Source of the DNA: Chondrilla cf. caribensis
Lineage: Eukaryota > Porifera > Demospongiae > Chondrillida > Chondrillidae
NCBI GenBank assembly: GCA_964020155.1
Contig: OZ026562.1
Span: 4,942,080 to 5,006,079, forward strand
Direction of reading: 5' to 3'
DNA: 64,000 nucleotides
Shown: one piece after another, positions 13,104 to 22,970 of the stretch
Layout of the letters: each line of letters begins with the position of its first letter
How positions within the stretch are numbered: the first letter of the stretch is position 1
The notes under the pieces: generated by a model
Seen by the model: the letters and a program-made list of their open reading frames with translations, nothing else
Database searches by the model: none
Told to the model about the DNA's origin: nothing
Made by a program: the position numbers and the translations under genes

Positions 13104-16100
13104 ATGCCTGTATGCTGTCGTTGTAACAGAGACGGTAGATGCAAGCATTGTTCGTGTGCCAAATCGGGAAATCGCTGTATTGATTGTCTTCCGTCAAAAT
13201 ACGGTAGATGCCTGAATCTATGTTCTTCTTCTCGCTCTCAGTCTGATCCGAAGCCTAATCCGCGTTCATTAATAGTAAGTGCAAAGGAAAAATATCCATC
13301 TGCATCATCTTCACTGAGAATTCGTACACCTTCAGTTACATCTTCATCCACTTTATCACCATTGAGTGCTTGTAACATTTCAGTCCAATCTTTACCCACC
13401 TCTTCAACATTAAGTGCTTGTACCATCTCAGTTCAAACCAACTCATCACCATTAAGTGCTTGTACTACCTCAGTTCAACCCTCATCCACTTCGTCACCCG
13501 TAAGTGCTTGTACCATCTCAGTTCAATCCCCATCCACCTTATCAACATTAAGTGCTTGTACCACCTCAGTTCAACCCACATCCACTTCATCACCTTTAAG
13601 TGCTTGTACCACCTCAGTTCAACCCTCATCCACTTCATCAACATTAAGTGCTTGTACCATCTCAGGTCAACCCTCGTCCACTTCATCACCTTTAAGTGTT
13701 TGTACCACCTCATTCACTTCATCAACACTAAGTGCTTGTACCATCTCAGTTCAACCCTCATTCACCTCATCAACACTAAGTGCTTGTACCACCTTAGTTC
13801 AACCCCCATCCACCTTATCAACATTAAGTGCTTGTACCACCTCAGTTCAACCCACATCCACCTTATCAACATTAAGTATTTGTACCACCTCAGTTCAACC
13901 CACATCCACTTCATCACCTTTAAGTGCCTGTACCACCTCAGTTCAACCCTCATCCACTTCATCAACATTAAGTGCTTGTACCACCTCAGTTCAACCCTCG
14001 TCCACTTCATCACCTTTAAGTACTTGTAACACCTCAGTTCAACCCTCATCCACTTCACCAACGTTAAGTGCTTGTACCACCTCAGCTCAATCTACCTCAT
14101 CTGTTCCAGATTTACCACATTATCAGTCACCACAATCTGCCTCCTTTATGTGGAATGAGATTGATGGAACGGACTTCACCCAAATTATCAACTCAAGTTA
14201 TGCTGAAATTGTACACTGGAGGAGGAACTTATTTAAGGTACCATCTGGTAAACCTGGGAAAGCATTCGTAAAGGAGTTAGCCAGACTTTTTGCCTCTTAT
14301 GGAGAGGAATCTGCATTAGAAGCCATTGCTTTAAAGGCAGCATTTACTCTACCAGTTTTGATGTTGCAAAAACCCCATCCTCGATCCAAAACAAAGGAAC
14401 ATTCCGTACATTTGCAGAGGAGGCTTGACCTATGGAATAAAGGAGACTTGAACTCTTTACTCCTGGAGGGTCGAACCATCCAACAACAACTCCACAGGTC
14501 ACAGAAAGGCACCACTGGAAATTATGATAAATCAAGACGGTTTGCCACACTGATAAAAGAAGGAAAGCTTAAGGCTGCAATAAGATTGCTACATGATAAC
14601 AAAGTTGGCTCACCACTATCTCCTAATGATGAAGTTATAGAGAGTTTGTTAAGCAAACATCCACCCAGACAACCACCATCAAATGAAGCTATTATTGAGA
14701 GTTCTGGCTCAATTGACCCCGTTCACCCCATCCTATTTGAGCAAATTGATGGTAAACTTATCCTTGATTCAGCACTCAAATCTGATGGTGCAGCTGGTCC
14801 ATCAGGCGTAGATGCAGCCGGATGGAAACGTCTTTGCTCCTCCTTCGGTCAGTGTTCCGTGGACTTATGTAATGCTATTGCAATTGTCACGAAGAGAATT
14901 TGTACATCATACGTTGACCCACATGGAATCTCAGCTTTAGTTGCCTGTCGATTGATTGCACTGGACAAATGCCCTGGGGTGCGACCTATTGCAATTGGAG
15001 AAGCAGTGAGAAGGATAATAGGACGTGCTATACTCTCTATCATCAAGGCTTCTATAATGGAAGCAGCCGGGCCAAAACAACTATGCGCAGGCCAAGAAGC
15101 AGGCTGTGAAGCTGCCATACATGCTATGCGGGATATTTTTGAAAGCAAGAACTCTGATGCTGTCCTTTTAGTCGACGCCTCCAACGCCTTTAATTCCCTT
15201 AACAGGGAAAATGCCTTGAGAAACATCCAGAAGTTATGTCCATCACTTGCCACTGTACTGATTAACACATACAGAGAGGATGTGCCTCTTTACATCAATG
15301 ATAAGACAATTTTCTCTCAAGAAGGTACGACGCAAGGCGATCCTCTGGCGATGGCCATGTATGCGATCGCGGTGATACCACTCATCAATAAGTTACAAGA
15401 CCCAAATGTAAAGCAAATATGGTTTGCAGATGATGCCACTGCTTCTGCCCACCTGCATTCACTTCGTAACTGGTGGGATGCACTGCTGAAACATGGACCG
15501 GCTTTTGGGTATTTCCCAAACGCTGAGAAATCATGGATTGTAGTAAAAGACGGAAGTCTTGAAGAAGCTAAAGAAGTTTTTCAGAACACTGCAATAAACA
15601 TCACAACTGAAGGCAGAAGACACCTAGGAAGTGCTCTTGGAAGTACCTCATTTGTGGAGAACTTTGTGCAGATGAAAATCGAGTCATGGGTAGGAGAAAT
15701 TCAATCTTTAGCTGAGATTGCTGCAACACAACCCCATGCTGCCTATGCAGCATACACCCACCATACTATGAACAAGTGGAACTTCCTCATGCGCACAATA
15801 CCTGGAATTACTGACCTATTACAGCCTCTAGAAGATGCCATTACAACAAAACTACTACCTGCTCTCACTGGCCGCTCTGCGATTAGCTCTTTGGAAAGGG
15901 AGCTCATATCTCTCCCAGCACGCCTCGGAGGCCTTGGAATTCCCAATCCAACTCAACAAGCTGACATTCAATACCAAAACTCCCGGAAAATTACTGCCCC
16001 CATGGCTGCTCTAATTATCCAACAGCATCAAGAGGTCTCTGAACAATCAGATAACTATCAAGCCAACACCAAATATGAAATATACAAACAGAAGAAACAA

Positions 16101-16949
16101 CGAGAAAGGGGAAAGCTAGATGATCTGATGAACAAACTCTCTCCCCACATGAAGAGAGCAACACAGATGGCATGTGAGAAAGGAGCTTCGATATGGCTAA
16201 CTGCACTACCCCTGGATGAACATGGATTCTTTCTCCATAAGGGAGATTTCAGAGATGCATTAGCCCTGAGATATGGATGGCAACCTACAAGATTACCTAA
16301 GAATTGTGTTTGTGGACAACCCTTTACTGTTGATCACTCACTAATATGCTCATGTGGCGGTTTTCCGACCATACGACACAACGAAGTCAGAGATATTACA
16401 GCAGATCTTCTGTCTGAAGTGTGTCACAATGTTGGCATAGAACCAACACTGCAATCTTTATCTGGTGAAACACTCAGACATGCCACAGCCAATCGAGAGG
16501 ATGGAGCCCGCCTTGATGTGGTGGCAGACAACTTCTGGGGTCGAAAGCAACGTGCATTCTTTGACGTAAGGGTCTTTTACCCATTAGCACCAAGCTATCG
16601 TCGCACCCCGCTGGAGTCTTGCTACAGAGCTAAAGAAAATGAGAAGAAACGCTCTTATGATGAGAGAATAAGAGAAGTAGAAGGAGGAACATTCTCTCCA
16701 CTTGTATTTTCAACATCAGGAGGAGTTGGGCCGTCAGCTGCTGTAATGTACAAACGACTGGCCTCCCTAATAGCCGAGAAGCGGGACCAATCATACAGCA
16801 CAACAATCAAGTGGATTCGATGCCGCATTACATTCGCCTTGATTCGATCAGCTATACTCTGTCTCAGAGGACATCGATCGCGGCAAAGATGCCCACGTAG
16901 GAGCGAGGCAACCGACATGATTCTGGCCAGTGCAGAAAGCCACATCTAA
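13104..16949 (+). CDS. Retrotransposon polyprotein: Cys-rich motif, reverse transcriptase, restriction-like endonuclease
   Basis: Intact ORF, 1281 aa from the first Met inside the element. An in-frame ATG at 12933 exists, but it lies in host DNA upstream of the target duplication, so I reject it. Order: Cys-rich N-terminus (CCRCNRDGRCKHCSC...CIDC, residues 4-36); a Ser/Thr-rich 16-aa repeat (about 76-330); a linker; reverse transcriptase with RPIAIGEAVRR, VDASNAFNSL (D691), TQGDPLAMAM, FADDA (D776, D777) and HLGSALG. The C-terminus has a CVCG...DHSLICSCGG...RHNEVRD zinc-knuckle-like motif (about 1069-1100). After it come GARLDVVAD and FFDVRVF (D1138, D1154), fitting a PD-(D/E)XK restriction-like endonuclease as in R2/R4/NeSL-type elements. 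No apurinic-type endonuclease is seen. All reverse transcriptase aspartates are present and there is no frameshift, so it may be active. Confidence 0.93.
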   Translation: MPVCCRCNRDGRCKHCSCAKSGNRCIDCLPSKYGRCLNLCSSSRSQSDPKPNPRSLIVSAKEKYPSASSSLRIRTPSVTSSSTLSPLSACNISVQSLPTSSTLSACTISVQTNSSPLSACTTSVQPSSTSSPVSACTISVQSPSTLSTLSACTTSVQPTSTSSPLSACTTSVQPSSTSSTLSACTISGQPSSTSSPLSVCTTSFTSSTLSACTISVQPSFTSSTLSACTTLVQPPSTLSTLSACTTSVQPTSTLSTLSICTTSVQPTSTSSPLSACTTSVQPSSTSSTLSACTTSVQPSSTSSPLSTCNTSVQPSSTSPTLSACTTSAQSTSSVPDLPHYQSPQSASFMWNEIDGTDFTQIINSSYAEIVHWRRNLFKVPSGKPGKAFVKELARLFASYGEESALEAIALKAAFTLPVLMLQKPHPRSKTKEHSVHLQRRLDLWNKGDLNSLLLEGRTIQQQLHRSQKGTTGNYDKSRRFATLIKEGKLKAAIRLLHDNKVGSPLSPNDEVIESLLSKHPPRQPPSNEAIIESSGSIDPVHPILFEQIDGKLILDSALKSDGAAGPSGVDAAGWKRLCSSFGQCSVDLCNAIAIVTKRICTSYVDPHGISALVACRLIALDKCPGVRPIAIGEAVRRIIGRAILSIIKASIMEAAGPKQLCAGQEAGCEAAIHAMRDIFESKNSDAVLLVDASNAFNSLNRENALRNIQKLCPSLATVLINTYREDVPLYINDKTIFSQEGTTQGDPLAMAMYAIAVIPLINKLQDPNVKQIWFADDATASAHLHSLRNWWDALLKHGPAFGYFPNAEKSWIVVKDGSLEEAKEVFQNTAINITTEGRRHLGSALGSTSFVENFVQMKIESWVGEIQSLAEIAATQPHAAYAAYTHHTMNKWNFLMRTIPGITDLLQPLEDAITTKLLPALTGRSAISSLERELISLPARLGGLGIPNPTQQADIQYQNSRKITAPMAALIIQQHQEVSEQSDNYQANTKYEIYKQKKQRERGKLDDLMNKLSPHMKRATQMACEKGASIWLTALPLDEHGFFLHKGDFRDALALRYGWQPTRLPKNCVCGQPFTVDHSLICSCGGFPTIRHNEVRDITADLLSEVCHNVGIEPTLQSLSGETLRHATANREDGARLDVVADNFWGRKQRAFFDVRVFYPLAPSYRRTPLESCYRAKENEKKRSYDERIREVEGGTFSPLVFSTSGGVGPSAAVMYKRLASLIAEKRDQSYSTTIKWIRCRITFALIRSAILCLRGHRSRQRCPRRSEATDMILASAESHI
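13330..14095 (+). repeat. In-frame 48-bp coding minisatellite in the retrotransposon ORF
   Basis: About 15 units of 48 bp encode variations on SSTSSTLSACTTSVQP. Some units are shortened by whole codons, so the frame is kept. Third-position and substitution differences among units show it has diverged under an open-frame constraint. Confidence 0.92.
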
Positions 16950-17023
16950 TTGCTATCAATGAACTCTGTAACTGTATTGTATGAGCTCTGTAACTGTATT
17001 GTATGGTATTGATTGAATAGTTT

Positions 17024-17069
<46 letters not shown>

Positions 17070-17240
17070 TACAGGGACTTTCCACAGAGACTGTGTACTT
17101 GCGTCATTCCACGAATGCAGAAGACACTATTCTAGCTGGGAGGTCAGCCGCGAGTCCCAAAGCTCCCCCCTACGGTTCTTTGTAGAGAGTATTGCGACTG
17201 ACCACCAGGAAGTGAGCTATTTTTTTTCAGAGAAAAAAAC

Positions 17241-17313
17241 CGTCCTTTTGAGGATTCGAACCCGCGACCTGGAGCCTAGAGTCGTGTCACCTGACCACCC
17301 CGCCACCGTGACT
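17241..17313 (-). mobile_element. tRNA-like head of a SINE in segment D copy 1
   Basis: On the minus strand GGTGGCGGGGTGGTCAGG resembles an RNA polymerase III A box, and about 35 nt later GGGTTCGAATCC matches the B box consensus. Stems do not form a good cloverleaf, so this is a tRNA-derived pseudo-promoter and not a working tRNA. An almost identical copy is at 45985-46055. Confidence 0.65.
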
Positions 17314-17379
17314 TATCTATTTTATTATTATTATCTGCGCTATTTAAAGTTGCCCTCAACGTTCAATTCGGAGAATAGG

Positions 17380-17600
17380 CCACCCACAGGCACTCGAATC
17401 ACTTGATCGTCTCTAATAGGTTTAGAAGAACCTTCGGTGAAGATTTAAAGCTCGTTGAAGTCTTTGCGCTCAAATTCTAGCCCAAATCCTAATTGTCGGC
17501 GTTTTGAAATCGGCCATTTTGTTCGCACAATAGAAATAATATAAATTCACTGTAGTAGTTACGCGTAGGAATGCATATTATATGATGTTGCAGTATTTCC
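17380..17600 (+). repeat. Dispersed repeat in segment D, related to the insertion at 19212
   Basis: Shares GTTTAGAAGAACCTTCG, AAATCGGCCAT and GTTACGCGTAGGAA in the same order with 19260-19450 and with 46140-46325. It lies beside the tRNA-like head, so it may be the body of the same SINE-like family. Confidence 0.75.
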
Positions 17601-18369
17601 TCATAAATTCGAATATACTCGAAGATGGTGGAGCTACGTAGCTCGTAGCTACGGCAAAGGAGCTTTACAAAGTCTTCTGTTTTTAATACTATAAAACCCG
17701 AGGGTATGTAAAGTTTTCCTACATTCCAGACTGTATGTGTATTATTGCTTTCCTGTGATAGAAACTTCGTCGGAGAATGCGCGAACACTGTAAGGGACAT
17801 AGCAGTATTCCTCTGCAAAGAGAAGATATTACCAAATTGCATCTTCGAGGTGTGTTTGTGTAGGGTATGGGTTGAGGTATACTAACTGATAGAATATGTT
17901 CACTTGCTTTGTGTTCAGTTTTGAAGTAGTGAAGATCATTCATGACAAGATACTGGACATGACCGGTAGTAACCAGTGAGTGCATCATTATGTGGTCCAC
18001 TGTGATTATCATACTCAAGTATTACATCTGCTCTCAGAGTACCACTTGTTCTGGTGGGAAACAAGACAGACCTCCACATGCAAAATTAATAGTTCTGTGT
18101 AGCACTACAAACACACACATCAAAATAGAACTATTGCCAGTACCTGTTTTACAATAATCTATTATCACAATGTCAACACAATAAGTTATATTATGTATAC
18201 CAAATCTAGCACACCGCATTATGCTACGATGGGTCAGGTATTTAGGTACGTATCTCGTCGACCGGCACATGCCATTTTGTATTTCCCACTGGTGTCATAG
18301 GTGTCAGTGAACCCCCTTTCCTTCTGACACCAGCAGGGCCATCTTCTCAGGAAGTTTGAGAAATACGAA
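17600..18369. other. Right part of segment D, no recognised gene
   Basis: Minus-strand frames at 17719-18018 and 18034-18270 stay open in segment D copy 2 (46461-46760, 46776-47012), but they have no recognisable motif and no clear splice structure. I treat them as duplicated non-coding or decayed DNA. Confidence 0.4.
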
Positions 18370-18819
18370 TGCACAGACACACTCCTTGACCTAGTACAGT
18401 CATTCTGATAACAAAAAAGATGCATTTTGATGTGGACCAAAAATTCCCCCCAGTGCCCATATGCCACATGTGGTGATCACCTAAGCAATTTGAGATTTCT
18501 TGGCTGGTCACCAAGGGCTACCCAGTGTCCATGCCAAACTCACCAACACAATTTCGGAAACATTCTGATTGTCCTGAGTGCGCTATACGCCTCATGGTGA
18601 CAAGCCAAAAAATGTCAATTTTTTGAGTTGTCACCACGGCCTCTCCTGTGTGCACATGATGCATCTAAGCTCAAATCCGATTGCACAGACACACTCCTGG
18701 ACCTAATAGCTACCTTCTGATAGCAAAGAAGATGCATTTTGATGTGGACCAAAATTTCCCCCCAATGCCACATATAATAGAATGTATATACTTTGTATGT
18801 ACATTCATATATGCGTGTA
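18370..18819 (+). repeat. Partial, diverged satellite A copies
   Basis: About 1.3 monomers. The left one belongs to segment D and carries the edge form cccatatgccacatg; the right one is core-like. They end at the start of satellite B (tatgggagagtatagg). Confidence 0.9.
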
Positions 18820-20840
18820 TGGGAGAGTATAGGAGATATAACGCTGAGCACCTTTTTGCATAGCTCATGGGGGAGGAGGCGTGTCAACTTGATATTTTAG
18901 ACAGACCTAGCTGGGGACGTGAGCTAACTTCTGAAACATTTCCCATCTCAATAGGTGACCCTTAACCCCAGCTACATTGGAAGGTGCTTAATATTTTTTC
19001 AATGTATGGGAGAGTATAGGAGAGAAAACGTTAAGCACCTTTTTGCATAGCTCATGGGGGAGGAGGTGTGTCAACTTGAAATTTCAGACAGACCTAGATG
19101 GGGATGTGAGCTAACTTCTGAAACAATTCCCATCTCAATAGGTGACCCTTAACCCCAGCTACATTGGAAGGTGCTTAATATTTTTTCAATGTATGGGAGA
19201 GTATAGGAGAAACAAGTAATTCGAGTTTAAAAACTCGTGGGGCTGCCGCCCCCCGCACTCGAATTACTTGGCGTCTTTGTTACGTTTAGAAGAACCTTCG
19301 CTGAAGTTATTATGTTCGGCGGAGCTTCAGTGCACGAATTCTAGCCAAATTTCAAATTGTCAGCGTTCGAAATCGGCCATCTTTATTTCGCGCAATATAA
19401 ATTCTAATATAAATTCATTGTTGCGGTTACGCGTAGGAACACATATTATATATATATATATCTATATATCTATCTATATATCGGACGAGCGTTACATACC
19501 GGAAGTCGAAATGAAAACAATATAGGGGCTGCCTGTGGCAACCCCTAAAAAAGGCTAAGCACCTTTTTCAATAGCTCATGGGGAAGGGGGCGTGTCAACT
19601 TGATATTTTAGACAGACCTAGCTAGGGACGTGAACTAACTTCTGAAACAATTCCCATCTCAATAGGTGACCCGTAACCCCAGCTACATTGGAAGGTGTTT
19701 AATATTTTTTCAATGTATGGGAGAGTATATGAGAGAAAACGCTAAGCACCTTTTTGCATAGCTCATTTGGGAGGGGGCGTGTCAACTTGATATTTTAGAC
19801 AGACCTAGCTGGGGATGTGAGCTAACTTCTGAAACAATTCCCATCTCAATAGGTGACCCGTAATCCCAGCTACATTGGAAGGTGCTTAATATTTTTTCAA
19901 TGTATGGGAGAGTATAGGAGAGAAAACGCTAAGCACCTTTTTGCATAGCTCATGGGGGAGGGGGTGTGTCAACTTGATATTTCAGACAGATCTAGGCAGG
20001 GACGTGAACTAACTTCTGAAACAATTCCCATCTCAATAGGTGACAAGCTCATTGGGGAGGGGGCGTGAGTATAGGGGAGAAAACGCTAAGCACCTTTTTG
20101 CATAGCTCGTGAGAGAGGGGACATGTCAACTTGATATTTTAGACAGACCTAGCTAGGGATGGGAACTAACTTCTGAAACAATTCCCATCTCAATAGGTGA
20201 CCTGTAACTCCAGTTACATTGGAAGGTGCTTAATATTTTTCCAATGTATGGGAGAGTATAGGAGATAAAACGCTAAGCACCTTTTTTCATAGCTCATTAG
20301 AGAGGGGGCGTGTCAACTTGATATTTTAGACAGACCTAGCTGGCGATGTGAACTAACTTCTGAAATAATTCCCATCTCAATAGGTGACCCGTAACTCCAA
20401 CTACATTGGAAGGTGCTTAATATTTTTTTTTCAATGTATGGGAGAGTATAGGAGATAAAACGCTAAGCACCTTTTTGCATAGCTAATGGGGGAGGGGGCG
20501 TGTCAACTTGATATTTCAGACAGACCTAGCTAGGGACGTGAACTAACTTCTGAAACAATTCCCAATTCAATAGGTGACCCTTAACCCCAGCTACATTGGA
20601 AGGTGCTTAATATTTTTTCAATGTATGGGAGAGTATAGGAGATAAAATGCTAAGCACCTTTTTGCATAGCTAATGGGGGAGGGGGCGTGTCAACTTGATA
20701 TTTCAGACAAACTTAGCTGGTGACATGAACTAACTTCTGAAATAATTCCTATCTCAATAGGTGACCCTTAACCGCAGTTACATTGGAAGGTGCTTAATAT
20801 TTTTTCAATTTTATCAATGTATGGGAGAGTATCGAGTAAC
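18820..20840 (+). repeat. Satellite B array 1 (about 187-bp period)
   Basis: Tandem units marked by TATGGGAGAGTATAGGAG, CTAAGCACCTTTTTGCATAG, CAACTTGATATTTTAGACAG and GGAAGGTGCTTAATA. Anchor spacing is 187 bp in four of the measured steps and 190 in one. There are about nine units, one truncated near 20045, and one unit is split by an insertion (19212-19547). The array ends with gagtatcgagtaacg and passes straight into satellite A. Confidence 0.95.
19212..19547 (+). mobile_element. Foldback-like insertion within satellite B
   Basis: Interrupts a satellite B unit. It begins with a perfect 13-bp inverted repeat (AAGTAATTCGAGT...ACTCGAATTACTT) around a GC-rich loop and ends near a second small hairpin (ggggctgcc...ggcaacccc). 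The middle matches the dispersed repeat of segment D. It also holds an AT microsatellite (about 19445-19480). No protein is encoded. Its class (SINE or foldback element) is not certain. Confidence 0.75.
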
Positions 20841-22970
20841 GATTTCTTGGCTGGTCACCATGGGCTACCTAGTGTCCATGCCTAACTCACCAACACAATT
20901 TCGTAAGCATTCTGATTGTCCTGAGTGCGCTATAAGCCTCGTGGTGACAAGCCAAAAAATGTCAATTTTTTGAGTTGTCACCACGGCCTCTCCTGTGTGC
21001 ACGTGATGCATCATAGCTCAAATCCAAATGCACAGACACACTCCTGGACCTAGTAGCTACCTTCTGATAGCAAAAAGATGCATTTTGATGTCGACCAAAA
21101 TTTCCCCCCAGTGCCACATATAATAGAATGTATATACTTTGTATGTACATTCATATATGCGTGTAATACGCCTTGTGGTGATCACCTAAGCAATTTGAGA
21201 TTTCTTTTCTGTTCACCAAGGGCTACCCAGTGTCCATGCCTAACTCACCAACACAATTTCGTAAGCATTCTGATTGTCCTGAGTGTGCTATAAGCCTCGT
21301 GGTGACAAGCCAAAAAATGTCAATTTTTTTTCTTGTCACCACGGCCTCTCCTGTGTGCACGTGATGCATCATAGCTGAAATCCAAATGCACAGACACACT
21401 CCTGGACCTGGTAGCTACCTTCTGATAGCAAAAAGGATGCATTTTGATGTCGACCAAAATTTCCCCCAGTGCCACATATAATAGAATGTATATACTTTGT
21501 ATGTACATTCATATATGCGTGTAATACGCATTGTGGTGATCACCTAAGCAATATGAGATTTCTTTTCTGTTCACCAAGGGCTACCCAGTGTCCATGCCAA
21601 ACTTACCAACACAATTTTGTAAACATTCTGATTGTCCTGAGTGTGCTATAAGCCTCGTGGTGACAAGCCCAAAAAATGTCAATTTTTGGTCTTGTCACCA
21701 CGGCCTCTCCTGTGTGCACGTGATGCATCATAGCTCAAATCCAAATGCACAGACACACTCCTGGACCTGGTAGCTACCTTCTGATAGCAAAAAGTTGCAT
21801 TTTAATGTCGACCAAAATTTCCCCCTATTGCCAATGTATATACTTTGAATGTAGATTCATATATGCGTGTATTACGCCTTGGGTGATCACCTAAGCAATT
21901 TGAGATTTCTTTTCTGTTCACCAAGGGCTACCCAGTGTCCATGCCAAACTCACCAACACAATTTGGTAAGCATTCTGATTGTCCTGAGTGTGTTATAAGC
22001 CTCGTGGTGACAAGCCCAAAAAATGTCAATTTTTGGTCTTGTCACCACGGCCTCTCCTGTGTGCACGTGATGCATCATAGCTCAAATCCGAATTCACAGA
22101 CAAACTCCTGGACCTAGTAGCTACCTTCTGATAGCAAAAAGTTGCATTTTGATGTCGACCAAAATTTCCCCCCAGTGCCACGTATAATAGAATGTATATA
22201 CTTTGTATGTACATTCATATATGCGTGTAATACGCATTGTGGTGATCACCTAAGCAATTTGAGATTTCTTTTCTGGTCACCAAGGGCTACCTAGTGTCCA
22301 TGCCTAACTCACCAACACAATTTGGTAAGCATTCTGATTGTCCTGAGTGCGCTATAAGCCTCGTGGTGACAAGCCCAAAAAATGTCAATTTTTGGTCTTG
22401 TCACCACGGCCTCTCCTGTGTGCACGTGATGCATCATAGCTCAAATCCGAATTCACAGACAAACTCCTGGACCTAGTAGCTACCTTCTGATAGCAAAAAG
22501 TTGCATTTTGATGTCGACCAAAATTTCCCCCTATTGCCAATGTATATACTTTGTATGTACATTCATATATGCGTGTAATACGCATTATGGTGATCACCTA
22601 AGCAATTTGAGATTTCTTTTCTGGTCACCAAGGGCTACCTAGTGTCCATGCCTAACTCACCAACACAATTTGGTAAGCATTCTGATTGTCCTGAGTGCGC
22701 TATAAGCCTCGTGGTGACAAGCCCAAAAAATGTCAATTTTTGGTCTTGTCACCACGGCCTCTCCTGTGTGCACGTGATGCATCATAGCTGAAATCCAAAT
22801 GCACAGACACACTCCTGGACCTGGTAGCTACCTTCTGATAGCAAAAAGGATGCATTTTGATGTGGACCAAAATTTCCCCCCAGTGCCACATATAATAGAA
22901 TGTATATACTTTGTATGTACATTCATATATGCGTGTAATACGCCTTGTGGTGATCACCTAAGCAATTTGA

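Larger units (their letters stand above)
12942..17130 (+). mobile_element. Full non-LTR retrotransposon insertion with 63-bp target-site duplication
   Basis: The element (13005-17067) has one long ORF, a short 3' UTR with a tandem repeat (ctctgtaactgtattgta twice) and a run of 39 A (17027-17065). It is flanked by identical 63-bp copies of host sequence (12942-13004 and 17068-17130, starting TTTACAGGGACTTTCCACAG). The uninterrupted target exists once at 45813-45875 in segment D copy 2, with one mismatch. Poly(A), target duplication and lack of LTRs mean target-primed reverse transcription. Perfect duplications suggest a recent insertion. The 63-bp length is unusually long. Confidence 0.95.
12141..18650 (+). 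repeat. Segment D, copy 1 (interrupted by a retrotransposon)
   Basis: From GACAGGTCA at 12141 to about 18650 this matches 45007-47391 throughout, apart from the 4126-bp retrotransposon plus one target duplication. Without that insert it is 2384 bp, against 2385 bp for copy 2. It contains a coding-like stretch (12148-12364), AT-rich DNA, a tRNA-like head (about 17241-17313), a dispersed repeat (about 17380-17600) and a partial satellite A copy at its right end. Minus-strand reading frames at 17719-18018 and 18034-18270 are kept in the second copy, but I recognise no protein. Confidence 0.93.

Noticed and set aside
13418..14029. 203-codon plus-strand ORF (and matching minus-strand ORFs) rich in CLYHLSST
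   Set aside because: Alternative frames of the Ser/Thr coding minisatellite in the retrotransposon ORF.
12942..17130. Target duplications taken as long terminal repeats of an LTR retrotransposon
   Set aside because: They are only 63 bp, lie outside the poly(A) tail, lack TG...CA ends, and the same sequence occurs once at the empty site. The ORF has no integrase or protease.
17241..17313. Functional tRNA gene on the minus strand
   Set aside because: A and B boxes are present, but acceptor and T stems do not pair well, and the same sequence is duplicated with segment D. A tRNA-derived SINE head is the better reading.
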